Shown: positions 22,691 through 34,050 of the stretch, piece by piece
Position numbering within the stretch: position 1 is the stretch's first letter
Layout of the letters: every line of letters begins with the position of its first letter
From: Pseudoneurospora amorphoporcata
Taxonomy: Eukaryota > Ascomycota > Sordariomycetes > Sordariales > Sordariaceae
Direction: 5' to 3'
DNA: 64,000 nucleotides
Assembly: GCA_033297205.1 (NCBI GenBank)
Contig: MU859147.1
Span: forward strand, 1 to 64,000
Made by a program: the position numbers and the translations under genes
Notes under the pieces: generated by a model
Database searches by the model: none
What the model saw: the letters and a program-made list of their open reading frames with translations, nothing else
Told to the model about the DNA's origin: nothing

Positions 22691-22764
22691 TGATCCGACC
22701 CAGGCTCGATCTGGGGGCCTTCAGTGTGTTAGACTGACGTGATAACCAACTACACCATCGGACC
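22691..22764 (-). tRNA. tRNA-Val (AAC)
   Basis: On the minus strand the sequence folds as a tRNA. The 7-bp acceptor stem is GGTCCGA/TCGGATC with discriminator A. The anticodon stem is TCAGT/ACTGA with loop CTAACAC, so the anticodon is AAC. The T stem is CCCAG/CTGGG with loop ATCGAGC, where the first loop base is A in place of the usual T. There is no intron. A T-run follows on the minus strand as terminator. Confidence 0.9.
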
Positions 22765-22872
22765 TGTTGTTGTTAAAGGCGCTTAAAAAAAGCGTTGTTG
22801 TATGCACTTATGCTAAGGCAGCGATAACAAAAAAGTATTGATATTAAGACAGGCTTCATCCTTGAATACGTG

Positions 22873-22894
22873 CAAAAAAAAAAAAAAAAAAAAA
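22873..22894 (-). terminator. poly-T terminator after tRNA-Ile
   Basis: A run of about 22 A on the plus strand is a T-run on the minus strand, 14 nt after the tRNA-Ile 3' end. A small AGCTCTTTAGAGCT hairpin precedes it. This is far longer than the 4-6 T needed by RNA polymerase III. Confidence 0.6.
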
Positions 22895-22908
22895 GCTCTA
22901 AAGAGCTA

Positions 22909-23003
22909 TGCCCAATAACAGGATTGAACTGTTGACCTTCGCATTACTTAATATCAGAGGACTGATATTAGTACGACGCTCTAACCAGCTGAGCTAATCG
23001 GGC
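22909..23003 (-). tRNA. tRNA-Ile (AAU) with intron
   Basis: The acceptor stem is GCCCGAT/ATTGGGC with discriminator A. The D arm is AGCTCAGCTGGTTAGAGC. The anticodon stem is TCGTA/TGCGA with loop CTAATA plus A, so the anticodon is AAU. An intron of about 21 nt follows the base after the anticodon, the usual place for nuclear tRNA introns. The T stem is AACAG/CTGTT with loop TTCAATC. The gene looks functional although it lies between RIP-mutated repeats and a RIP-damaged xylanase. Confidence 0.88.
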
Positions 23004-23251
23004 TTTGTTAGAAATATTTAACTATATATCACACTAATATTCCAAATTGCAATAAGCCACCAACAGTTTGGACGTCTGCTTGGAACAGATAGTATTCCAT
23101 GCATAATTTGAAATAGGTACGTGCAGACATACTTCCTAAACGCCGATCACAGAGCGAACAGACTCTTCAGGCACTTCACCTCGGCAACGTAGCCCTCCTA
23201 ACCCTCGACAACCTCCTCCCACACTTTCCCGTCCCCTCCTTAATCAGCTCC

Positions 23252-24310
23252 TTAAACGTCTCGATAGATAATCCCCTGATACGCCGGATGCTTCCCAAAG
23301 TCCTCAAACCACAACAACCCCGCTCCCTTTCCGGGGAACGTATACGGAATCCAGCTAAACGGATCATAAAAATCCCAAAGCGTGATACCCACGCACTCCT
23401 TCACCTTAACACACGCCCTCGCCACCTTCTAATATCCATCCTTCTGCCACTCCAGACTGGTTTCATTCACCGGAATCGTGATCCTCACATCCAGCTCCGT
23501 AAATGCCACCTCCTTCGCTCCAGCCTGAACGTACCCCCTCATCGTCTTCTCGAGGTCCTCCGCCGTCGGGTGATTATCCGCGTGCATATGTGCTTACATG
23601 CCGACACCATCAATACGTAGATCGGCATCGCGGAGCATTTTCACTAGCTTTCTCACGCCCTCCGTCTTGATGGACGTAGGTCTCTCGATGCCGTAATCGT
23701 TATAGTAAAGCTTCGCGCCGGGGTCGACTTCAGCAGCCGTCTTGAACGCAAGCCGGATAAACTCCTCGCCCAAAACCTTGTAAAAGATGCTCTGTCTATA
23801 GCCGCCATCCTCATCATTCAGCGCCTCGTTGGCCACGTCCCAGGCGTAGCATTACCCCTTGTAATGGCCCATGACTCCCCTAATGTGCCGGACAATAACA
23901 GCGCTCAGCTCCTCTTTTGTCCACTCGGTCTCGTTCTTGGCTTCCACCCAGGGCGCAAGCTGGCTGTGCCAGACGAGTGCGTGGCAGCGCAGGAGCTTGC
24001 CGGTTTTGGCGGCAAGTGACACGACGATGTCGCCCTCGGTGAAGTTGAAGACGCCCGGCGAGGGCTCGGTGAAGAGCCATTTTTGCCCGTTGGTGCGCGT
24101 GGTCTGCCCGAACTCGGATGGGTCAGAGAAGATGGCGTCATACTGAGCGTATGAGACCTCGTAGCCGGCGCGCTCACGCTGGCCGGGGGTGTCGGTTGCG
24201 GCACCGAAATATTTGAGGCCGGCTAGGGTGGCATAGTGATGAAGTTGGGCGGTGGCGAGAGGGGTGAGGACGGGGAGGAGAGCTGCGAGTGTTGTGAAAG
24301 GGAGCCGCAT
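23252..24310 (-). pseudogene. GH10 endo-1,4-beta-xylanase, inactivated by RIP-type stops
   Basis: Minus-strand frame from ATG at 24,310 (MRLPFTTLAALL), with a signal peptide of about 20 residues ending near ATAQ. GH10 hallmarks appear in order: LRCHALVWHSQLAPWV, the acid/base Glu in WDVANEAL, YYNDYGIE, and the nucleophile Glu in FTELDVRI, then ITLWDFYDPFSWIPYTFPG. Three in-frame stops sit at Gln positions: TAA at 23,852-23,854, TAA at 23,594-23,596 and TAG at 23,429-23,431. Each is one C-to-T step from CAA or CAG, and no frameshift is seen. The enzyme would have cleaved xylan outside the cell. The native 3' end is uncertain: the TAA at 23,252 may itself be a changed codon, and similar sequence continues to about 23,160. 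Confidence 0.88.
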
Positions 24311-25689
24311 CCTGAATATCTCCGAGTGTCTCTGTTGAGGGGGTAGGGGGTAGAGGAGGAAAGAGGCCCTAACAATCACCCGAATCGAAAGTGAGCGGGG
24401 TTCGGTGGCCTTCTGTCAAATGTGTAGACTGGATGCGTGGGTAAGGCACATTGACGGCTTTTTATGTCTTCTGGGGTTGGCCGGTACCGTGGATACAGAA
24501 CCATAACATGGGGATCTTGCCATATGATTTACCCACTCGTACCTTGATAAAACCTCATCTCGCGTTGGTGACCGATCAGAAACAATTTCCCCCCACCTTG
24601 GTTGAGAAACTGGAGGAAGCGGAGGTTTGACCCGACCGTGAGGTTCCCTCATTTAGCCGTACCGGTGGTTAGCATCACCGAAAAGCTTCTTATCCGAGGT
24701 CTCTCATTCGGCTCTCCGCACTTCCTCATAGGCCTTGGCTTCCGGCTAAATAAGGTGTTCATCCAACGATGGCACAGAGCCGTGTTTACCGTGAACAAGA
24801 TTGACCGAACAGAGGGGAGCGAGTTCGACGTAAGTGAGGGAAAGTGTTGCTAGGAAAAGTGGGAATTGATAACGTCGGCCGACCTCTATATAACTCCCCG
24901 TCTGCCAGTAGATTTTCCAACAATCCACGACGGTCGACCCAGCGGGACCTGCCTTTTGAGTACATAGTAACCGATCTTTTGTGACCAAGACCGCGATGTA
25001 ACCAAACTGAAGGCTTGCATGGACTATTGGATATCACGATGTCAAGTTGATCATCGTGATCCTCTCGGCAGTGGACCAGTCGCCAAGACCCGTTGACCAG
25101 ACATACGTCATTGTCAACAAAGTGATCGTTTAGTTGATGATCCATCCGGACATTCGATCTGCCAACCGGGTCTGAATGCCATCAAGTCTAAATAACGCCA
25201 AGTATGGATCCCTATATCCACTCGGACATAAACCAGGCCAAGTGATGGGGCACGCCGAGCCCGGTGTCATTGACAAGGCGGAAGGTTTCCGGTTCACATA
25301 CATGCCTGGCGGACGGCCATCAAGGTCACGGCTACGGGTACCGACTCGAGGAAAACACCATGCCAAGACTCGAGGCTGAGATGACCAGGGGACACTGTGT
25401 GGATGAGATTCCCCGCGATGTAAACATACAAGGACAGGGGCAAAATAGGGGTAGGACACTTTGCAAAATCTGGGGTTCGGTAGGGCTGAAGGAGCCAAAG
25501 TTGAGGGTGGACGATAAATCGATCCAAGTTACCGTTCATTCAACATGCCGGGGTATTAGTAGGATGAGAAAAAGCTCACTGATCTATGCAACACGCATTT
25601 GGTGTTCCCGAACGCTCCACGATGAAATCAAGTTATGCCTGAAAGAAACCCAGAAAGCCAAACCCAAAACCCGTTCCCAATTTTTTTTT
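24311..25689. other. gene-free interval
   Basis: Lies between the xylanase 5' end and the glutamine synthetase 3' end. Short open frames here look random, with no recognisable motif. The T-run at 25,681 abuts the stop of glutamine synthetase and may be in its 3' UTR. Confidence 0.5.
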
Positions 25690-27878
25690 TTACTCCGAAA
25701 CAGCGCCAAAGCAAGTCTCCATAATGATACCAGTAATCTGGTAAGGGTCAGCGTTGGACGCGGGGCGACGATCCTCGAAGTAACCGTAGCCCTTGGCGCC
25801 GCATTCCCTAGGAATACGGATAGAGGCACCACGGTTGGCGACGCCATATGTGAAAGAGTCGATAGAGCCGGTCTCGTGACGGCCGGTGAGGCGCTTGTCG
25901 TTGCCCTCACCGTAGACGGCGATGTGCTCCTTGTGGCGGCTCTCGAGCTTCTTGATGGCATCCTCGATGTACTTCATACCACCCTCCTTGCGCATGTTCT
26001 CGGTAGAGAAGTTGGTGTGGAGGCCAGCGCCGTTCCACTCACCGGGGATGGGCTTGGGGTCGAAGGAGACCTTGGCGCCGAACTCTTCAGACACGCGGTG
26101 GAGGAGGAAACGAGCGAGCCAGAGGTGGTCACCCATCTCGATACCGTCGCAAGGGCCGACCTGGAACTCCCACTGGGCGGGCATGACCTCAGCGTTGGTG
26201 CCAGAGATCTTGACGCCGGCGTACAAGCAGCACTTGTAGTGGGCCTCAACAATGTCACGCTGGACAACCTTGCCAGCGCCGACACCGCAGTAGTAGGGAC
26301 CCTGGGGAGCGGGGAAACCGTTCTTGGGCCAGCCGTAGGGCCTGTCGTTGAGGTCGAGGAGAGTGTACTCCTGCTCGAGGCCGAACCAGGGCACCTGGTC
26401 GGCATGAGCCTCCATCAACTTGGCGGCCTCATATCTGTGGTTGAACTTGTTGGGGGTGCCATCGGCGTTCCAGCACTCGGAGAGGACGAGAATGTTGGGG
26501 GAACCACGGAACGGGTCAGGGAAGACGGCTACGGGCTGTGGAGGGGGGAGTCATGTTAGCGCCATGGCTCGGCAGAGGGTGCAGGAATGTTAATAAGGTT
26601 TGTATATTACCTTGAGGTAGACATCGGAATCCTCGCCAGGGGCCTGGCCAGTCGACGAACCATCGAAGTTCCAGATGGGAAGCTCCTCAGGCTGATATTG
26701 GGCCTCCTTCTCGGGAAGAGTCTAGAAAAGGGCGAGTTAGCATCGTGTCATGCACCATGTCTAAAGCACATTGTCCGCGTTGTTTCCAGATTGTCACTCC
26801 TACGGCGCATCCTGTCGCTGCATCCGCTATCGCCATTGATTGAAAGCCAGGCTGTAATGGGTCTACCGGTAGATCGGTTTCCGGCAGGATTGTTCGGCAT
26901 ATTGTGCGCAACCAATGCCCGCCGCCATAAGCACAGATCCGACCAGGAAATGCCTTCGGTATCGGGCGGCGGTCTCAGCGCAGGGTGGGAACGCATCGTG
27001 GATTGCGTGCGGGCGTGACATGCTGGTTTTTTTTTTTTTTTTCAGGCGGGCGACGCTCGGTGGAGAGGGTGGAGTTCGTGATGCGAAGCCGGCGGGGCCA
27101 TTTCCCTTCTCGTCGACGCCGCTTGAGTTTCGGGCGTGGGTCCGCCGGCAGCCGGTGGGTAGTAACCGAGAGGGGTGCCGGGAGTCCTAACCAAGCGCAC
27201 AGTCATAGAGAACCAGAACCAGATGAGCTGTAGTGTCATGCTGTCACGCTGCTCGTATGACTGCGCCACAAGGAAAGGCCAGTGCCCTGCACAGCGCCCG
27301 AATGCCAATGCACTCGAGGCTGGTGCAGAGTCCAACACCACGTCACAGCGGGCTGAAACCGGTTTTGTGGGACGTGAAGAGCGTGGGAATGAGAGGAAAG
27401 GGATTCGGGGATCGTCGCACTCTCCGCCGTCGTGGTTGGCTGCTTGGGTCGCGCACTCGACAGAGGGCAAGTCGGAGAGCCCGTCGATTGGCTGATGGTA
27501 TGGTGGGTTCGTGGATACGCCGAGAGTGACGACGGACAAAGGGTCCATTGGAACAAGTCGCGGAACAATGCGCAAAAAGAAAATAGACGAGAAAGAAACT
27601 TACCCTAGATTTTGACCTGGTGCCGCCCTCGCTGTCGATCCAGATGTACTCGGCGATAAGCTGGCCGTTCTGGGGAAGACGCATGAACTTCTTGAGGTTC
27701 TCCGCGTTGGAGAGGAATGTTGTTTCTGACGCCTGTAGTCCGGATGCGGTCAGTGACTAAGTCCTAGCATGTATGTGTACCAACGACCTCAAAAGAGGCA
27801 TGCAACCGGGTGTTCAGGCCCGGGTTGGGGTCGTTGGATGCCATGGACGTACGGCACAGGGAGGTATGGACTCACCAT
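25690..27878 (-). CDS. glnA: glutamine synthetase
   Basis: Joins ATP, glutamate and ammonia to form glutamine; cytosolic and central to nitrogen assimilation. Four coding exons on the minus strand: 27,876-27,878 (only the ATG), 27,604-27,732, 26,611-26,721 and 25,690-26,535. They join in frame to 362 residues, a normal length for fungal enzymes. All introns are GT-AG. The second is 882 bp, very long for this kind of genome. Motifs: YIWIDSEGGTRSKSR, NFDGSSTGQA, the catalytic region FGLEQEYTLLD and ISGTNAEVMPAQWEFQVG, the ATP site WNGAGLHTNFST, and ETGSIDSFTYGVANRGASIRIPR near the end. The ATG-only first exon was chosen because ATG-GTGAGT directly precedes an intron ending CTACAG before GCGTCAGAA, giving the family N-terminus MASETTFLSN. 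Confidence 0.95.
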
Positions 27879-30800
27879 TTCTGCGATTGTGTGTGTGTGA
27901 ATGTGAAAATGGGAGGAATATTACGTATGGAAAAGAAGAACCCGGGGTTTTGTTCGGGAAACCAAAGCAAAGAAGGTCGTGTTGCGTTTTAAAGAGCTGA
28001 GGCAATGGGATATCCTAGCGTCCAGATATGATAGTAGTGATAGAGAGAAGAGACAATAGATACGGGCTGCAGTTTCGGCGGGGTCTGAGGCTTTTTATGT
28101 TCTTTGCTTCTGTCGCCGGGCCTACCTCACCGTTGTCGCAGGAAAAAGATACATCTAGGGATGTGTTGAGGTACTCGAGATACGGAGCAGGGTACGGGCG
28201 GTACGGTCTCCCATGTATACCGTGCATCAAGTCCAAAGAAACTTTTCTGGCCCCCTTGGACCCAGAGATAAGAAGCGGCACCCATGGAAAACAGGGGTAA
28301 CTGGCTAAAACTGCGGGTCAACCGACGCTCCCCAAGGAATCGAGAAATGCCTGTGAGTGTGCACTGCAGTGTTCCGCTCACTGACACACAGAGACTCCGC
28401 GCACTTTTTCTTGACGGTCCGCCCAAACGAGGGTGGGGAGTCGGAACAGACTAAATCGGTGAGCCCGGTGGAGTGGTCAATTACCCTCATCAAGCCTACT
28501 GGTCACGGTCAACAGCCCTGGAGCCCGGGCGCCAGTGGGATGGAGAAGGCAGGAGACGAGGCGGGGGCGAGGCGAGGGCTGGATTCCTGCTACGTCGAGG
28601 AAAGTATACTCCTCTTCAGCACATGTACATCGTGAGGTAACGACGACAGTCCTACATACTTGTTGGAGGTACGTAGCTACTCGCTCGGTCGTCCAGGAAC
28701 AATCTCACTCTACAGACAGCTAGAACCAACACACCATCCATCGGTTCGTCTTTACTACTTCGTTTTTTACGAGACGATAAGCATCAGTTTTAGCTAGACA
28801 TTGTCACGGTGTTCGTTGGCGACTTTTGGATACGTGTACCTAGACTCCGACGTGGTCTTTGCTTTGGCGATTCATGCAGAATTCTAGACCGAGTCGTGGT
28901 TCAAACCACCCCCAGGCCAGTGTTCCCTGGCCCCGGGGCCCTCTTTACCATGTTCTTCGCTGTTGCCCTTCTGTGTTCTATTTCAGTCGGGGCACTGCAT
29001 TCCGGAAAACAGTGGGTACGTTTGGCACATTTACCTCTACCGCTTCCACAGCTCACGTTTAAACGATGGAAAGACGTAGCCCGACTGAGGTAACGCGTTA
29101 CGACGACAACACCGGCAAGCGGCAGCCTTTCACGGGAAATGTTCGTGATCGACGGAACCAAAAGAGATGTTCCAAGTTCTTCCCCCATTACGTAGTGAAC
29201 TGGGGACTCGTCCTCATCTCGTCCGACTTTCACTATTCGGTAGTGCCGTGACCGTCTTTGCGTCTTGATGTGCATCTGGCATCTGCCCCGTTGTGTGTCC
29301 ACCCGTTCGTCCGTACATGTCATCCAGCATTTCCCTTTTTGGCGTTTGGCAACAGATCTCCAACTAGGTCGGATTGGGTGAGTTGAAGGCGGCGGTGGCT
29401 CAGTAGAGTTTGGCAGCCGCCATGTTGTTCTACATCAGAGCCACCCTCTCTGCTGGAATTGAAATCCCCGCCTTCGTTGCGGAATGCCTTGTGACGGAAG
29501 TGACGATGGCTTCCTGTCGAAAATTCAGGGTCGTCGACGGCTTGCGGGGAATTTGCCACCGAGGTGTCGAAGTCCCTTGCGATCGGGATCTGAGGGTGAA
29601 TGAGAAACTACCGATGGTTTCGGCTCACGTGTAACTTTTCCCACCTTACAAGATCGTCACAACATCGGGGTTATACGTAAACCCCGCATTTCGTGATCAT
29701 TTAGTTGATTCTTATGTCTTGCCTTTACCTGAGACAGCGTTTGAGGCCTTTTCATTTCATATTTATATGAGATATCTTGTTCTACCTCGAGGCCATGGTT
29801 TGTGGTTCCAAAAACATGCAAATTGGGGGGTTGATACAATCACACGCACGAGACCCGTCTACGCGGCTGAAAAGTAAATGTGTGGTGGCTAGGTGGTCAC
29901 GTCTAAAACGGGTTTCAAGGGTGTTGTGGAAGCGTGGGGTGGAGTATCAGCGACCGAACGTTGGCTGAATGTTCCATAGCATCACCACTCACAAGCAGGG
30001 CACGACACCACACACAAATTCGACAATTGAGGATACACCCTCATCGTCACTGAAGTGGCTCGAGCCATGGAGCGGGAACAAGTCCATTCCCTAAAAACGC
30101 TTCCAACCAACAGGGGGCCAATTTGTCGAGTCATTTGGATGGATCTTTTGTCGAGGATCTTCCTCACTGACGATGCCTGGCGTCCCCGGCACTCCGCTGG
30201 CGGTTATCTATCCCTAATTCCCTATCTCCCTCATCAATGAGCGTTCCTGTTTTCAGCGTTTTCAGGTCATTCAAGAAATCGCTTTAGGTATCGTGACCGC
30301 ACTGCATTCCACCGGTAGTCCACCGTCAGCCCCCGCTATGACTCTTCGGCCCGGGAGGGCTCCTCTCTCTGTCAGGCGGAAACGCTGGCGGATAAGGTGG
30401 GCGGATACCGTCCAGGTTGAACAGGAATCGAGCCGCGATTGTCAGTTCCATTGAAAGAGGGGCGGGAGGAGCGGCCATGGGCCACTCTTCTAAATTGCGG
30501 GCTGCAGGGGCATTTTGAACTTGAAAGTTGTTGCTGGTGTTGACAATTGACATGACCGTGTAACCGCTCCAAACCCCTGGATCCGGGGATGAGCGTTCCG
30601 CCGTGGCATTTTAACATAGCCCCAGATCCGACCTCAGAGACCTTTTCGTCCTGTGGAAGGTTTCAAGAACTTCCAATTCGTCTTCTTCAACTTCAGTGGT
30701 AGGACCAAAGAGAAACATGACCTTCAAACTCAGCCCCTGCCAAGACCGTATTCTTTATTTGTTGACATCATCCGGTCACGCTTATGTTCTCAACCCGTCC

Positions 30801-32523
30801 AATTGAAGATATATATTCACTTCCCTTGTTTCCATCAACCAATTCCTCTCGGAAACTCGTGTGAAAATGGGTTCGTGATAAAGAGACATAGCAGACAGCT
30901 GACTGGCGCTGAGTGCACTGGTGAACACAGCGGCTGAGGATCCTATCCAGCAGCGTTTGTTCCGTTTACTGTACGCACTGTGTACAAGCGCTCCAAGTCA
31001 GACGCGTGGTGCCTAGAATTTTTCCTTGTGGAATTTCGGTCGGCTAGGTCGTCGTCCTCGCCGTCGATATTGCTTTTGAAAACGCTAGCCCTGGACGGAT
31101 ACAACTCGGCAACGTAGCTCTATCGTACAGGTCCAGGAACGCTGTAAAGACGTGGTTCGAGACGGCGAAGTTGCTCAGACTCACACCCATCACCAATGGG
31201 AATTAAGTCAAAAGTCAGGAAAGCCAGAACAAGAAGTGGGACCCCAACAAAAGGGAGCATGAAACTCGGAAAACGTCTTGCCCTTGCACAGCATATCCGT
31301 TGTTCAGTATCAGGCTATGCCGCCATGGTATCATCTCAAGCGCAAACCTCAACGCAACCTTTCAGCGCAACCCTTCGGCTGCAAGGCCCAGAACAAGCCG
31401 GACCTGCAAACCGTCCATACAGAGCAGCATCGGTGCAGCATCGGTGCAGCCGCCGGGGGGCAACAACAGGCGAGCGTCAGGTACGGATCCGTCCCACAAC
31501 GGACACCTCCACGACGACACGCCCAACCCGATGGTCCGTTGTCGGGGGGTCCAAGGGGACATCCTTGGACCCTTGCAGTTTTGTAGGTAAGAATAATTCA
31601 ATTGAATCGCCCAATTCCCACGACATCGATGTGGCTATCACAGCCGATTCGCTCTTTGGCTCTAGATCGTGCCTCGAACACCACGCTTAACCTTGATCTT
31701 ATCGCGTCCTTCTCATTGGTCGCTTACTTGAAGCTTTTCGTTGAGCCGTCGACATTTTTCCTTTCTTTCAACGTCTTGTCGTACCGTGTTCTTCCAGTTT
31801 CCTCCATATGGTTTGGGTCTTCTGGTTGGATGTCGTTGAGAACTCGTGAGCAATTCTGCGGTTGTGTGCGTGTCTTCAATTTTTACTTTGGATAAGTTAG
31901 GAAAAAGATTGCAAAGATCCACTAACGGAATTGGCGGTAGATCATCGCGAAACCTGTTAGCCAAAGTTCCACCACGCCCTTTCACAGAAAACCCCCGTTC
32001 CTTTTCCGTGAACCCCTGCATATGGCTGTTCCCTTGACGCCTTTTTCCGTTCTTTCCCCAGAGTCTGCCATGTCCTTTGCGCAACCCGCATTTTTCTCGG
32101 CTCCTCCCCGCATTCAGATCATTGCTCCCCATGAGAACCCCGGCCTTTCCCGAGATCTTCCCGTCAGGATGTCAAGTGTGGTTCCTGGCCGGTGGTGGTG
32201 GTGTTCCGTTGCAGCCTCCCCTTCTTTTGTGTTTTTACCTCCGTCCGTAGCGTCGTTTCCTTGCTGGCAAGGGGCAAGAAACCACGTTCCAAAGGAGACG
32301 GGACGGGAATAGATGAGACGTCAAATCATATGCTTTTGTTTTGTCGTTGTTGGCTCTCTCGTCTTTTGCTTTGCCATTTCTAAGCCTCCTTCCGCTTCGC
32401 TCCAATTATGATGGCCAGTAAATACGAAATTTGTTACAAATAATAATGATTTTCAGACCGCTTCTTGTCCGTCTTTCCCTTTACAACGAAACCCAACTCC
32501 CTGTTAAAATGCCTCAGCAAACC

Positions 32524-32554
<31 letters not shown>

Positions 32555-34050
32555 TGTCACCGACCTCAGCTTGCATTGATTGTTTGGTCGCGTTCGTTTC
32601 ATAGTGACTGTGATACAGACGGGCCGGCGTGATTTTCTTTTCCCACTTCCACTCCGCTCTGAGAACGACCGGGCTGATGTGATGTTCTCCCAAAAAGTGC
32701 CAGTGTACGTAACAAGTGACTTGCCTATCACAGAGTCACAAACCCATTCGACCCAACTGTGGAGCAAAAACGCCCACGAGAATGCCACGATCTGACGTGG
32801 ACCGAACTTCATCTGGAACCCATGGAGTCCATAATGGGGCCCTGGGTGCCTGCTAGCACTGATTAGACTAGTCGACTAGTTTTTGCTCTGGAAGATTTTT
32901 TTTGGGGAAACTCGGTCCGTTTTCGTCTTACACGATGCCGGATACGCTCGTAGGGGCATGAATCTCACAATCATGCCGTGGTCGGTACCGCCCTTGTCTC
33001 TTAATTTTCCTGTGTTTGCTGCGGTCGACCTTTTTTTTTGTTGCAAACGATTTTCAAAAGAACGAGCATTTCGGACCTAGCGAGCCTAATGCCAGTCATA
33101 TCGGAATGACAAGCCTTTTCCGGCCTTCCCTCCGGCGTTGCATCTTCATCGCCCGGGTTCATGGCCCAACCTCGACACGAAACCACAAACCGAGATTGCG
33201 GATGCCTCGAGCGAAGATCCCAAAAAGTTCGGCCTCGCAAAGACAGCCGTTAAGGTATTCTCGCCCAGAATCCCTGCCCTGGCACGGGAGTCACATCTGC
33301 TCTGGGTCAAACAGAATGGCTGGATGGAATGTCCTCCACCGAGCAAACAATCCCATTCTGTATGGCGGTCGCGTCAACTTCGAGATGCAGGTACAGACTC
33401 CCAGATCCCGTGTATACACTACAAAGTCTCAACGTAAGACACATTACCCGTGTAAGTTGACCGAAACCGGCGTCCAGCTTTAAGAGACAATCAGTGTCAC
33501 TCTTCATCTCACGGCGTTCAAAAGCTGGTTATAACACTCTGGTTCGTCTAAAGATCAATAAAATACCTTAAAACAAATCTTTAACATTGCTCTTCCTGGT
33601 CAGAGGCTTGTGAAGCTACAACCCAAGGACTTCATGTTTATTACTCACCTTACCCTTGAGGCATCGTGTTAGCTCATGAATCCGATATGGAACCACGAGC
33701 TACTGTGAGAGGGGGAATGCTTGCTTTTTCTTTCCCGAGGCACAAACCTTCGGCTACTTTCAGGGATCCCGTCTCGCGAAAAGGGCAAAGCTTCTCCGAG
33801 ACATTCATTCCATATGCTCGCTCATGTGTCACTCAACAATTCCGTGTTGTTCAAGCTCATGATTCTACCGAGCAACATTACATGTGATTGACATCCTTGG
33901 ACTTTGATTACATCAAATCTTATTAGCGGGAAGAACGACGAAGAAAGCCGGAAAATTCATAGAAAGAAGACATCTAGGAATATGGCCTTTACATATGCTA
34001 CCACTTAACAAGGAGAGCATTAACATGGTGTTGGATCACGACATATCCCG
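27879..34050. other. long gene-free interval (about 6.2 kb)
   Basis: No frame shows protein family motifs, codon bias or plausible splicing. It includes the glutamine synthetase promoter (with a TG-rich stretch near 27,888) and a run of about 26 A near 32,524. The base composition is near that of the other euchromatic spacers and the sequence does not look RIP-mutated. Long UTRs or non-coding RNAs are possible but not visible. Confidence 0.45.

Noticed and set aside
25264..26559. 431-codon open frame on the plus strand
   Set aside because: It lies opposite the glutamine synthetase exon and reflects that gene's codon bias. The encoded sequence has no family motif.
31196..31690. 164-codon frame in the large spacer
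   Set aside because: Low-complexity, overlapped by open frames in the two other phases, no motif; probably chance.
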